DNA from: Streptomyces griseiscabiei | GTDB taxonomy: Bacteria > Actinomycetota > Actinomycetes > Streptomycetales > Streptomycetaceae | Length of the DNA: 64,000 nt | Reading direction: 5' to 3' | NCBI RefSeq assembly: GCF_020010925.1 | Contig: NZ_JAGJBZ010000002.1 | Coordinates: 3,534,001-3,598,000, forward strand | In this document: positions 8,929-17,394 of the stretch, in pieces | Layout: each line of letters starts with the position of its first letter | How positions within the stretch are numbered: the stretch's first letter is position 1 | Notes under the pieces: generated by a model | Seen by the model: the letters and a program-made list of their open reading frames with translations, nothing else | Told to the model about the DNA's origin: nothing | The model's database searches: none | Made by a program: the position numbers and the translations under genes

Positions 8929-10227
8929 ATGAACATCGGCACGAAGGTGGCTCTGGCCGTCGCCGCGGCGGCCATGTGCGTCGCGAGCGCGGTCGGGCTG
9001 CTCGTCCACCGCGTCACGGCCGCCGACCAGCTGGCCACGGCCCGCTCGCACCTCGACGGGCAGCTGATGAGCGCCGTCTACGACCAGGCCGCCGGCCGCA
9101 AGTCCGCAGCCCGGCTCGACCCACCGGACCTGCCCACGGCCGTGTCGGGGGAGGTGCGTCGCGGTGTCCGCGTCACCTACCTCCAGGACGGACCCGATCC
9201 GGTGCTGTGGGCGGCGACCCGCGTCTCCGACCGTACCGTGCTCGCGCTGACGCGTTCCTACGGCCACGAGACCGACGAACTGGCCGCGCTGGACCGGACG
9301 TTGGTCACCACGGGGGTGGCGGCCACCCTCGGGGTGTCCCTGATCGGTCTGGTCCTCGGTGTACGGATGGGCCGCCGGGCCACGGCCGCCGCCCGGACGG
9401 CGGAACGCATCGCCCACGGCGACCTGGACGCCCGTGTCGACCCGCAGGGGCGGGACGAGATCGCTCGGCTCGCCGCGTCCGTGAACGCCATGGCCGACGC
9501 GCTCGGCGCCCGGCTGGAGGCCGAGCGCCGGGTGACCGCCGACATCGCGCACGAACTGCGCACCCCCGTCGCGGCCATGGTGACCGCGACCGGCCTGCTG
9601 CCGCCCGGCCCGACCACCGATCTGGTCGTGGGCGGAGTGCGCAAGCTGCGCGGGCTGGTCGAGGACGTCCTGGAGGTCGCCCGCCTCGACGCCCACGCGG
9701 TGTCGGTGGAGACCGAGCCCCGGCAGATCAGCGCGATGGCCCGGCGCGCGGTCGCCGGGCTGGACGGGGCGGAGGGACGGGTGGATGTGCGGATCGTCGC
9801 GGACACGCTCGCGGAGACCGATCCGCGGCGCGTGGAGCGGATTCTCACCAACCTGGTCACCAACGCGCTGCGGCACGGCGCCCCACCGGTAGCGGTCGAG
9901 GTGGACGTCGAGACGGACGCCGAGACGGGCAGGGGCGGGGAGGCGGCGGGCGGCCGTGTCCGCGACGGTTCCGGTGTCCCGGTCGTCCGGATCCGCGACC
10001 ACGGCCGCGGGTTCCCGCCCGATCTGCTCGCCGTCGTCACCGCCTCCGGCCCTCAGCGGTTCCGCACCGGCTCCGCGTCCACGGGAACCGGTCTGGGCCT
10101 GACCATCGCCTCCGGACAGGCCCGGCTCCTCGGCGCCCGCCTGACCTTCCGCAACCATCCCGACGGGGGAGCGGAGGCGACCCTGCGCCTCACCGCGGAC
10201 CACGCTGCCGACAGGGACACCGGATGA
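8929..10227 (+). CDS. Membrane sensor histidine kinase
   Basis: A 432-aa kinase that is the likely partner of the preceding response regulator. It has an N-terminal membrane helix (about residues 5-27), an extracytoplasmic loop of about 90 residues, a second helix (about 124-144), then a HAMP segment (RRATAAARTAERIAHGDLDA). The phosphorylated His208 is in the H-box DIAHELRTPVAAM. The ATPase domain shows the N-box LTNLVTNALRHGAPP, a G1 box with DHGRGFPPDLL and a G2 box STGTGLGLTIASG. Between N and G1 boxes there is a low-complexity stretch VDVETDAETGRGGEAAGGRV. The lipoprotein, regulator and kinase form a three-gene cassette. Confidence 0.93.
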   Translation: MNIGTKVALAVAAAAMCVASAVGLLVHRVTAADQLATARSHLDGQLMSAVYDQAAGRKSAARLDPPDLPTAVSGEVRRGVRVTYLQDGPDPVLWAATRVSDRTVLALTRSYGHETDELAALDRTLVTTGVAATLGVSLIGLVLGVRMGRRATAAARTAERIAHGDLDARVDPQGRDEIARLAASVNAMADALGARLEAERRVTADIAHELRTPVAAMVTATGLLPPGPTTDLVVGGVRKLRGLVEDVLEVARLDAHAVSVETEPRQISAMARRAVAGLDGAEGRVDVRIVADTLAETDPRRVERILTNLVTNALRHGAPPVAVEVDVETDAETGRGGEAAGGRVRDGSGVPVVRIRDHGRGFPPDLLAVVTASGPQRFRTGSASTGTGLGLTIASGQARLLGARLTFRNHPDGGAEATLRLTADHAADRDTG

Positions 10228-10269
10228 TGCGCCGGCATCCCGCCGGACACGGATTGCCGCCTACGGATG

Positions 10270-11277
10270 TCAGTGGGCGTCGTACCTCAGGCCGATCTGG
10301 TCGCGTGCGATGTCGAGCGTGCGCATCACCGCCAAGGTCTCGTCCAGAGGCATGATGTCGCTCTCCGACTCCCCTGCGCGGAGCCGCTCGTGGACGTGCC
10401 GGATCTGATGGTGCAGTCCTCCGCCCGCCGTCTCGTCGCCGTCGCCGTCACGTGCGGCGGGCAGACTCAGCCGCTCGGTGACGCCCCGGGACTGAACGGT
10501 CAGTTCGTCCGGGCAGTGCATCAGGAACGGCAGTTCGATGTAGCCCTCGGTACCGGTGACCCGGGCGGTGCAGCCGAGGGTCGCCCGCACGGAACTCTGG
10601 GCCAGCGCGACCGCGCCGCTGTCGTACCCGGAGAGGACGGCGATGTGCTCGTCGACGCCGGTCGGGCCGAGCGTGCCGTACGCCGTGATCCGGTCGGGCG
10701 TGCCCAGCACCATGCTGGCCAGCGACATGGGATACACACCCAGGTCCAGCAGGGAACCGCCCCCCAACGCGCGATCGAACAGGCGGTGTCCGGGATCTGC
10801 CGGGAAGCGGAGACCGAAGTCGGCCTCCAGGCACTGGACTTCGCCGATGATGCCCTCGGCGAGCAGCTCTCTGACTTTGACGTAGACCGGCAGGAACCGG
10901 CTCCACATCGCCTCCATCAGGAACAGGCCCCGTTCCCTGGACACCGCCACCATGTCGGCGGCCTGCTCGGCGTCCAGCGCGAAGGCCTTCTCGCACAGCA
11001 CCGGGCGCCCCGCGTTCAGGAACAGCAAGGTGTGCTCGTGATGGTGGGAGTGCGGCGAGGCGACGTAGAAGACGTCGACGCTGTCATCGGCGGCCAGGTC
11101 TTCGTACGAGCCGTGCCGGTGGCGCGGTGCGATGCCGTACTTCTCGCCGAACGCGTCGGCCTTGTCCCGGCTGCGGGAGCCTACGGCGATCAGTTGTGCG
11201 TCCGGCAGGCGTCCCAGCGCGTCTGCGAAGCCGTTTGCGATGGCACCGGTGCCCGCTATGCCCCAGCGGAACGACAT
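10270..11277 (-). CDS. Gfo/Idh/MocA-family NAD(P)-dependent oxidoreductase
   Basis: A 335-aa enzyme with an N-terminal Rossmann fold (WGIAGTGAIANGFADALG), the conserved Lys segment VLCEKAFALDAEQA in place of the usual EKP, and the family C-terminal domain (LLDLGVYPMSLASMVLGTPD). FLMEAMWSRFLP places it near the dihydrodiol/xylose dehydrogenase-like subgroup. An AAGGAG motif fixes the ATG at 11275-11277. It lies 85 bp downstream of the GH1 gene and is probably co-transcribed. It may oxidise the sugar released by GH1 or a 3-keto-glycoside intermediate. The substrate is inferred only. Confidence 0.9.
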   Translation of the reverse strand: MSFRWGIAGTGAIANGFADALGRLPDAQLIAVGSRSRDKADAFGEKYGIAPRHRHGSYEDLAADDSVDVFYVASPHSHHHEHTLLFLNAGRPVLCEKAFALDAEQAADMVAVSRERGLFLMEAMWSRFLPVYVKVRELLAEGIIGEVQCLEADFGLRFPADPGHRLFDRALGGGSLLDLGVYPMSLASMVLGTPDRITAYGTLGPTGVDEHIAVLSGYDSGAVALAQSSVRATLGCTARVTGTEGYIELPFLMHCPDELTVQSRGVTERLSLPAARDGDGDETAGGGLHHQIRHVHERLRAGESESDIMPLDETLAVMRTLDIARDQIGLRYDAH

Positions 11278-11362
11278 GAGAACTCCTTGTTGGTGTGGTG
11301 GTGGGGAAGGGGAGTCGGAGCGACCCGGCACCCCGGGCCGTTCCGCGTCGCCCGGCGGAGGG

Positions 11363-12655
11363 TCATGCGGGCACCTGGTTGGTGCGGGCCACGTCGCTGT
11401 ACCACCGGGCCGATGGCTTGACGACCCGGTCCTGAGTGGTGCGGTCGACCGCCACGAGTCCGTACGTGGGCCGATAGCCGTCCCACCACTCGAAGTTGTC
11501 CAGCAGCGACCAGTGGACGTATCCGGTGACGGGCAGTCCGTCAGCGATCAGCCGGTGCACGACACGCAGCCCCGCCCGCAGGTACTCGACACGGTCGGCG
11601 TCGTCGTCGGTCGCGACACCGTGCTCGGTGATGACGATCTCCTTGCCCGGGAAGAGGTGCGCCACTCGCCGGATCGTGGCCCCGACCGCCTCCGGCGCCC
11701 ACCGATAACCCATCAGGGTGCGGCGGATCCCGTCGTCGGGTGCTCCTTCCACCGGTACGGCGGCTGCCGCTTGGCGGCGCAGGTGCGGCAGGACGAGTGA
11801 CTGCGTCAGGCGGCGGCTGCGCAGAAGCGCCGCACTGATGTGCCCGAGGATCCGGGGCGCGTTGACGTCGAGGCGGGTGTAGGTCTGGACGCCGACGAAG
11901 TCGTCCTCGTTGGTCTCGGCGAAGAACCGGTCCTCGTGGAGCTCCCGAGCCCATTCCAGGGTCGGGGCTCCGCCCGCGTCGGCGTGCCAGTCCTGCAGCG
12001 CGTGCGCCATGCCGACCTTGACGCCGGGCGCGAGTTCGCGGATGACCTCCCGGGCGCCCCGATGTGCGGCGTTCACTCCTGCCGCCGCGGAGTCGAACGC
12101 GTCGAGGCTGCGGACGAAAGGCGGAGTCGGGAAGGTGCCCAGATACCCGCGCGTGATCATGTTGCCGGGTTCGTTGATCGTGCAGATGTAGGGAGCACGG
12201 TCCTGCAGGTGTTCCATCACGCGCCGGGTGTAGCGCGCGAACCAGGCGGGAAGGCCGGGGTTCGTCCAGCCGCCGGCACGGGTGACCCAGGCCGGCAGCG
12301 TGAAGTGCTGCAGCGTGACGACCGGGGTGACGCCGTGCTTCAGGCAGGTGTCGGCCATGTCGGCGTAGTGCCGGAGCGCCTCGTGGTCGAACTGCCCTTG
12401 GCGGGGCTCGATGCGCGCCCACTCCACGGAGAAGCGGTAGGTGTTCAGCCCGAGATTCGCGAGCAGCGCGATGTCGTCCTGATAGCGGTTGAAGTGGTCG
12501 CAGGCGATGCCGGAGGGGTCGGCCAGGGGTGCCTTGGGAGTGGGGTCGGTCTCCCATTCCCACCAGTCGCTGGTCGTGTTGTCGCCTTCGACCTGGTGCG
12601 CGGCGGTCGCGGCGCCCCACAGGAAGCGCTCGGGGAAGATCAACGGTTCTGGCAT
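11363..12655 (-). CDS. GH1 beta-glycosidase
   Basis: A 430-aa cytoplasmic GH1 enzyme. FPERFLWGAATAAHQVEGDN is the family signature near the N-terminus. The acid/base Glu162 is in CTINEPGN; the nucleophile Glu344 is in IVITEHGVATDDD, where most family members have ENG rather than EHG. The C-terminal WSLLDNFEWWDGYRPTYGLV is the aglycone/sugar -1 site. AGGAG at a good distance selects the ATG at 12653-12655 over a longer upstream frame. Transcription runs away from the LacI gene, and the 36-bp palindrome between them should control both. It should cleave beta-glucosides or related glycosides. Confidence 0.93.
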   Translation of the reverse strand: MPEPLIFPERFLWGAATAAHQVEGDNTTSDWWEWETDPTPKAPLADPSGIACDHFNRYQDDIALLANLGLNTYRFSVEWARIEPRQGQFDHEALRHYADMADTCLKHGVTPVVTLQHFTLPAWVTRAGGWTNPGLPAWFARYTRRVMEHLQDRAPYICTINEPGNMITRGYLGTFPTPPFVRSLDAFDSAAAGVNAAHRGAREVIRELAPGVKVGMAHALQDWHADAGGAPTLEWARELHEDRFFAETNEDDFVGVQTYTRLDVNAPRILGHISAALLRSRRLTQSLVLPHLRRQAAAAVPVEGAPDDGIRRTLMGYRWAPEAVGATIRRVAHLFPGKEIVITEHGVATDDDADRVEYLRAGLRVVHRLIADGLPVTGYVHWSLLDNFEWWDGYRPTYGLVAVDRTTQDRVVKPSARWYSDVARTNQVPA

Positions 12656-12916
12656 GGTCGGCTCCTGAGGTTCTGTGCTCGTAGCTCGTAGGAGGTCGGG
12701 CCGGATGGCGTTGCGGCTCGGCCGTCTGCCGAGCCGCCGGGCGGAGGCGTCAGGCACGTGGCCGTCGTACGGACGGGAATCTGCGCGCGGCGTCGAACCG
12801 CCGCGACCGGCTGCGTCGGCTCGTGGCCGCACCGGCCGCCGGACGGGTGCCTCTCGGGCTGCCAGACGGTTGTTGATGAAACGACATGACAGGTTTTGCT
12901 TCACATGGCGACGGTC

Positions 12917-12952
12917 ACCCGCAACTACTAACGCGCGTTAGTAGTTGCGGGT
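12917..12952. promoter_or_regulatory. 36-bp perfect palindromic LacI operator
   Basis: A flawless inverted repeat spans 12917-12952 and is centred on the CG at 12934/12935. The half site is ACCCGCAACTACTAACGC. It sits 45 bp upstream of the LacI-family start and about 260 bp upstream of the divergent GH1 start. The core CTAACGCGCGTTAG recurs as a near-match at 14101-14116. Length and symmetry are unusual for this family. Confidence 0.8.
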
Positions 12953-12996
12953 ACAGTACATCCGGGGTGGGGCACCCACAAGAGGGAAGGGGACGA

Positions 12997-14007
12997 ATGG
13001 CAGGCAAGGCCACCGCTCGGCCGGGAGGCCGGGCCACCAGTAGCGATGTCGCTCGGGAGGCCGGGGTCTCCAGGGCCACCGTCAGTTTCGTGCTCAACGG
13101 CACCAAGGGGCAGACGATCTCCGAGACGACGCGGCAGCGCGTCCTGGAGGCGGCCGCACGGCTGCACTACTCGCCCTCGGCGGAAGCCCGCACGCTCAGC
13201 CGCGGCCGCAGCGACGTCGTACTCCTCTACCAGCCCCCTCAGCTGCCGCTGACCGACCTCGGTGCACTGGTCGAGTTCCTGGCGGAGGAGTTCGCGGCGA
13301 TCGGGCTCACGGCGGTGATCCACCCGTGGTCCCGCAAGGCCGACGGCGATGTGTGGACCGCCATCACGCCCGTGGCCGTCGTCGCATGGGATCTGTCCGA
13401 CCGTGACGTCGCCGCGATGCGACGCGATGGAGTGCGCGCCGTGGTCTCCCTCACCGCGGAGTCCGACCCTGTCGCGCAGTGGATCTGGGGAGCCCGGGAG
13501 AACAGCATCGCCCGGCTGCAGGTCGAGCGACTGCTCAGAGCGGGACACCGCCGGATCGGCTATGCCCGCCCGCACGACGAACGCCTGGCCGAGGCAAGCG
13601 AGATGCGCCTGCAAGCCCTCCGGCGAGCCTGCGCGGAGCACGGTGTGCCCGCCCCAGTGGCCCTGGACATTCCCCGCGACGAGGCAGGAGCCCAGGCCGC
13701 CGTCGACGCCGTCGCGACGTGGCGCGAGATGGCCGTCACCGGCGTGGGCGCCCATGACGACGTGGCAGCCCTGGCCGTCCTCGCGGGTCTGCGTGAGCAC
13801 GGGCTGACCGCACCGGCGGACCTGGCGGTGATCGGGGCCGTCGACTCCCCGGCCGCGCGCCTTGCCGCCCCGCCGCTGACGATGGTGGCGGTGGACATGC
13901 GGGACACCGCGCGCCACCTCGTCGAGGCGGTCACCAGCCTGCTCGAAGGCCGGCCCGTACCGGCCGGCCCCGAGGTCACCAGGGTGATCGAGCGCGGCTC
14001 GGTCTGA
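12997..14007 (+). CDS. LacI-family repressor of the GH1/oxidoreductase locus
   Basis: A 336-aa regulator. The helix-turn-helix is TSSDVAREAGVSRATVSFVL (about residues 15-34), the hinge is YSPSAEARTLSRGRSD, and the rest is the effector domain ending VTRVIERGSV. GAAGGGGA before the ATG at 12997 supports this start. The effector domain is divergent: VAVVAWDLSDRDVAAMRRDG and WIWGARENSIARLQVERLL. It is divergent from GH1 and lies between two copies of a CTAACGCGC operator, so it probably represses GH1-oxidoreductase, itself, and the hydrolase gene that follows. Confidence 0.92.
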   Translation: MAGKATARPGGRATSSDVAREAGVSRATVSFVLNGTKGQTISETTRQRVLEAAARLHYSPSAEARTLSRGRSDVVLLYQPPQLPLTDLGALVEFLAEEFAAIGLTAVIHPWSRKADGDVWTAITPVAVVAWDLSDRDVAAMRRDGVRAVVSLTAESDPVAQWIWGARENSIARLQVERLLRAGHRRIGYARPHDERLAEASEMRLQALRRACAEHGVPAPVALDIPRDEAGAQAAVDAVATWREMAVTGVGAHDDVAALAVLAGLREHGLTAPADLAVIGAVDSPAARLAAPPLTMVAVDMRDTARHLVEAVTSLLEGRPVPAGPEVTRVIERGSV

Positions 14008-14097
14008 TCTCGGCACACGCCCCGCAGAACGGCCCGGCAGCGTGTCTGCCGCTGCTTCTCACCGCGGTGGGGAACGCGGGCAGCCACTTGCGCCCAC

Positions 14098-14120
14098 GCC
14101 ACTAACGCGCTTTAGTAGCG
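14098..14120. promoter_or_regulatory. Second LacI-type operator upstream of the hydrolase
   Basis: CCACTAACGCGCTTTAGTAG (14099-14118) matches the core of the 36-bp palindrome (CTACTAACGCGCGTTAGTAG) with two differences. It lies about 140 bp upstream of the GTG of the HSL-type hydrolase. This ties that gene to the same repressor. Confidence 0.65.
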
Positions 14121-14256
14121 ATCGCGTGAGGGGACGGGACGGAACAGGCGGCAAGGCTCGTCGACGCGAGAATCCGGCTGCAGTGCGGGCAGGACGCCCG
14201 CCTCCCCGAACGCTCTCCGCATCCTCGCGGACAACGCGTCCCCTGAAGGAGCCTGA

Positions 14257-15249
14257 GTGACTCACCCCGATGCCGTCGCCGCGACGCTCGTCGCCGAGCG
14301 CCCCAGCCTGTCCATGCGGCTCTTCAGCGCGGTGCTCAGCCGACGAGGACGCCGCCGGGAAGGTACGCCGGCCGACGTGGCCGCGGATCGTCGGCTGCTG
14401 CGGCGCCTCACGTCCCTGGCTCGCGTACCCCGAGGCGTGAAGCTGACCGAGGAGGTGATCTCGGGCGTCCCGGTGCTGCGCGCGTCATCCGGAGCAGCGC
14501 GGGCCCGCGGCACCGTCCTGTACCTGCACGGCGGGGCCTATGTGGCCGGCAGCGCCCGGGACTGCGTCAACGCAGCCCACTTGTCCGCCGACGGCGGTCC
14601 CGACCTGGTCAGCGTCGAGTACCGGCTCGCACCCGAGCACCCCTACCCCGCCGCGGTGGATGACGCGTTGGCCGTCTATCGGGAACTGGTACGCGCTCCC
14701 GGCCCGGATCGACTGGTGGTCGTCGGCGAGTCGGCCGGCGGCGGCCTGGCGCTGGCCCTCCTGCAGAAGGCCCGCGAGGAGGGTTTGCCGATGCCGGCCG
14801 CCGTAGTGCCGGTCTTCCCCTGGGTCGACCTGACGCTCAGCGGCGCGAGCGCTACGGCGAACATCGGACGCGACATGCTCACCCGCTCCCATCTGCTGGA
14901 GGCAGCGGACGGGTACGCCGACGGGCGTGATCCGCGCGATCCCGGACTGTCACCGTTGTTCGGTTCTTTCCGCGGCTTCCCGCGCACCTACGTTCCGGTG
15001 GGCCGGCACGACCTCCTGCTCGACGACGCACGGCGGCTGGTGGCGCGGATGCGCGCCGAGGCCGTCCAGGTCGTCCTCGATGAGTGGCCGGGAACGATCC
15101 ACGGTTTCGTCCGAGTGCCCTCGGCGGAGGGGCGGCAGTGCCGCCGGCGGATACAGGACTTCGTGCATGAGGCTCTCCCCGGGGCAGCCTCCGCGGTCGG
15201 CGCGGAACGTTCCCAGAGCTTTCGCGACAACGGTCCGATGGGCGCATGA
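14257..15249 (+). CDS. HSL-type alpha/beta hydrolase (esterase)
   Basis: A 330-aa member of the hormone-sensitive-lipase group. It has the oxyanion motif LYLHGGAYVAGSA, the nucleophile elbow VVGESAGGGLAL with Ser159, a segment YRLAPEHPYPAAVDDALAVY typical of the group, catalytic Asp in PVGRHDLLLDDARR, and catalytic His in PGTIHGFVRV. AAGGAGCCTGA precedes the GTG start. There is no signal peptide. It probably deacylates acyl esters or acylated glycosides that accompany the GH1 substrate, because a copy of the LacI operator precedes it (inferred). Confidence 0.9.
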   Translation: MTHPDAVAATLVAERPSLSMRLFSAVLSRRGRRREGTPADVAADRRLLRRLTSLARVPRGVKLTEEVISGVPVLRASSGAARARGTVLYLHGGAYVAGSARDCVNAAHLSADGGPDLVSVEYRLAPEHPYPAAVDDALAVYRELVRAPGPDRLVVVGESAGGGLALALLQKAREEGLPMPAAVVPVFPWVDLTLSGASATANIGRDMLTRSHLLEAADGYADGRDPRDPGLSPLFGSFRGFPRTYVPVGRHDLLLDDARRLVARMRAEAVQVVLDEWPGTIHGFVRVPSAEGRQCRRRIQDFVHEALPGAASAVGAERSQSFRDNGPMGA

Positions 15250-15599
15250 CCACGTGCTCGACGACGCGCTGTTCGGTCGCGGCGCAGCGCCGCCCCCCCG
15301 CGAAGGCCGCCGGGGCGATGAAGTCGGCGAGGGCGACGAACGCGACGTAACCGATGGCCGCGACGAGGCTGACCCGCGGCACGGAGACTCCGGCCACCAC
15401 CGCGTTGCCCGAGGCGATCACGGGGAGCCGACCCAGTGCCCCCGGCCTGCGCTGACGCGCAGACCGGGGCATGGCCGAAGCGGCGCAGGGCAGAAGGGGG
15501 CGGCGAATCACCCCAGGGTTCGTGCCGTGTTGGGGCCCGACGTGCCTTGGAAGGACTGGCGGGCCCCCGGCAAGCAGACGCCGCAGAGGAATGCGACCC
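15250..15599. other. Gene-free stretch with a possible membrane-protein remnant on the minus strand
   Basis: No convincing gene was found in these 350 bases. On the minus strand, a frame starting at 15472 encodes a hydrophobic stretch (GNAVVAGVSVPRVSLVAAIG, then YVAFVALADFIAPAAFAGG) that reads into the 3' end of the hydrolase. It could be the tail of a lost membrane protein. It has no visible ribosome-binding site and no family was recognised. Confidence 0.25.
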
Positions 15600-17111
15600 C
15601 TAGGCGCGGCAGGTGAGGTCGGCGCCGGGCAGGCGGCCTGTGACCAGGTAGGTATTGACCGTCTTGGTGGCGCAGGCGGGGGTGCCCGGGACGCCGTACA
15701 CGCCGTGGTCCCGTCCGCCCTGGACCTGGACGAGGCGTGAGCCGTGCAGGGCGCGGTGCATGGCCCGGCCGCTCGCCGCCGGTGTCTGGGAGTCCCACTG
15801 GTTCTGCAGGACGAGTGCGCGCACCGTGTTGCCGACACGTGTGGCCGGTTCGGCGCCGCGCGGCCAGAAGGCGCAGGGGGTGATGTTGGAGGTGAAGTCT
15901 CCGTAGAGGGGGAGGCGACGACCGTCGCTGATGGCGTCGTGCCGGTAGCGGGCCGGGTCGCGGGGCCAGGAGGCGGAGTTGTCGGCGCACATGACCGCCC
16001 AGTGGAGCGCCTCGATGTTGGCGTCGGTGGTGTCGGCGCGGCCGTCGGACGGCTGCGGGTCCGGGCGGGTGGCGCGGGCCTTGCGGAGGCTGACGACGTC
16101 GCGTGCGGCCTGGTAGGGGTCGTAGAAGAACATCTGCCGCAGTGAGTCGCGGATGTCGACGCCGGTGACGGCCCGGTCCTCGTAGTCGAGATCGCTGCCG
16201 TTGTACTTGAGCGGTGTGCGGTCGGCGCGGGCGATGAGGTGGAAGAAGGCGGCGCGGACCTTCGCGGGGGTGTCACCGAGGTGGTAGGTGCCGTCCCGGC
16301 GGGCGACCAGACGGGTCCAGTCCTGGAACGCGGGCTCGACGCCCTTGGCCATGGCCTGGTAGGTGCCCCGTCCGAAGCGGTTCGGGTCCGCCGAGCTGTC
16401 GAGGACGACGCGGTCGCTGCGGGACGGGAAGAGCTGGGTGTACACAGCGCCGAGGTAGGTGCCGTAGGACAGGCCGAAGTACGAGATGCGCTTCTCGCCC
16501 AGGACGCCGCGGATGACGTCCATGTCCCGGGCGGTGTTACGGGTGGTCAGATACGGCAGCCGGGCGCGGTCCCGGGCGACGCACTTCGAGGCGAAGCCGC
16601 GGGCGAGAGCGGTGTCCTCGCGGAAGGACTTGGTGGTGTACGCACGGGGCCAGTTCAGTTCGTTCTTGGTGAGGCCGCAGTTGAGGGGGCTGCTGGCGCC
16701 CAGACCGCGGGGATCGAAGCCCACGAGGTCGTACCGGTCCAGGACGCTCTTGGGCATGGCCTCCTTCAGCCCCGAGGGGTCCAGCCCTCCGCTTCCCGGC
16801 CCTCCCGGGTTGGTCAGCAGCACACCGCGCCGCTTGCCGGGCACGCTCGTGCGCAGCCGGGACATCTCCACGCGCACCGTGGGTCCGGTGGGCCGGGTGT
16901 AGTCGAGCGGCACCTTGACGGTGGCGCACCGCAACGCGGCGGGGTACTGCCCCTTGGCGCCGCAGCGGTGCCAGGTGGGGCGCTGGTCGTAGTAGCGGTC
17001 GAGGGCAGCGGCCGGGGAACGGTCGGGTGCGGCGGCCGCCTGCGCGGTGGGAAGACACAGACTGACGACCAGTCCGGCCGCGACGAGGGCGGCCTTGTGT
17101 GAGGTAGGCAT
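15600..17111 (-). CDS. Secreted tripeptidyl/prolyl aminopeptidase-like S33 peptidase
   Basis: A 503-aa exported alpha/beta hydrolase with a Sec signal (SHKAALVAAGLVVSLCLPTA, cleavage near AQAAAA). Features are those of the Streptomyces tripeptidyl aminopeptidase/SlpD-like group: LLTNPGGPGSGGLDPSGL oxyanion loop, nucleophile Ser215 in YFGLSYGTYLG, catalytic Asp in ALVLQNQWDSQTP and His in GGRDHGVYG. WAVMCADNSASWP near the C-terminus is also typical. No good ribosome-binding site is seen. It should clip N-terminal peptides outside the cell. Two TCGGCCGAA-type motifs lie 37-94 bp upstream of the start. Confidence 0.9.
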   Translation of the reverse strand: MPTSHKAALVAAGLVVSLCLPTAQAAAAPDRSPAAALDRYYDQRPTWHRCGAKGQYPAALRCATVKVPLDYTRPTGPTVRVEMSRLRTSVPGKRRGVLLTNPGGPGSGGLDPSGLKEAMPKSVLDRYDLVGFDPRGLGASSPLNCGLTKNELNWPRAYTTKSFREDTALARGFASKCVARDRARLPYLTTRNTARDMDVIRGVLGEKRISYFGLSYGTYLGAVYTQLFPSRSDRVVLDSSADPNRFGRGTYQAMAKGVEPAFQDWTRLVARRDGTYHLGDTPAKVRAAFFHLIARADRTPLKYNGSDLDYEDRAVTGVDIRDSLRQMFFYDPYQAARDVVSLRKARATRPDPQPSDGRADTTDANIEALHWAVMCADNSASWPRDPARYRHDAISDGRRLPLYGDFTSNITPCAFWPRGAEPATRVGNTVRALVLQNQWDSQTPAASGRAMHRALHGSRLVQVQGGRDHGVYGVPGTPACATKTVNTYLVTGRLPGADLTCRA

Positions 17112-17147
17112 GACGGGGACTCTGCCTCCCCGCCCGACCGCCCCGCC

Positions 17148-17205
17148 TCGGCCGAAAGGCCACAACCGAACACCGTCGTCCTGGGCCCCTCGGCCGAAAG
17201 ACCGA
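17148..17205. promoter_or_regulatory. Pair of TCGGCCGAA-type motifs upstream of the S33 peptidase
   Basis: TCGGCCGAAAGGCC (17148-17161) and TCGGCCGAAAGACCGA (17190-17205) are spaced 42 bp apart (four helical turns) immediately upstream of the peptidase start. The same motif occurs at four other promoters in this window. The arrangement suggests a response-regulator or similar dimeric activator site. Confidence 0.5.
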
Positions 17206-17298
17206 TGAAACACCCGCAGGCAACCGGTGTGCAGCACCGCCTTGTTGAGCATGTCGACGAGCGGCACGACGCCCATCGGCGTGGTTGACCGCGGGGCC

Positions 17299-17353
17299 GC
17301 ACCACCCACGATGGGCTCCGCCGGTCACCGGCGGAGCCCATCGTGGGTGGTGC
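17299..17353. terminator. Long hairpin (27-bp arms) after the ABC permease
   Basis: A perfect inverted repeat has arms at 17299-17325 and 17327-17353 with one central base. The left arm starts GCACCACCCACGATGGGCTC. It lies 42 bp beyond the stop of the minus-strand permease gene. There is no U-tract, which is common for actinobacterial terminators. It would fold as a very stable RNA hairpin on either strand. Confidence 0.65.
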
Positions 17354-17394
17354 GTATCGGACCGTCCGGAGTCGGACCGTCCGAGCGGCGGTCA

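Noticed and set aside
12886..12996. Upstream extension of the LacI gene
   Set aside because: It would place the 36-bp operator inside the coding region; the ATG at 12997 has a good ribosome-binding site and starts just before the helix-turn-helix.
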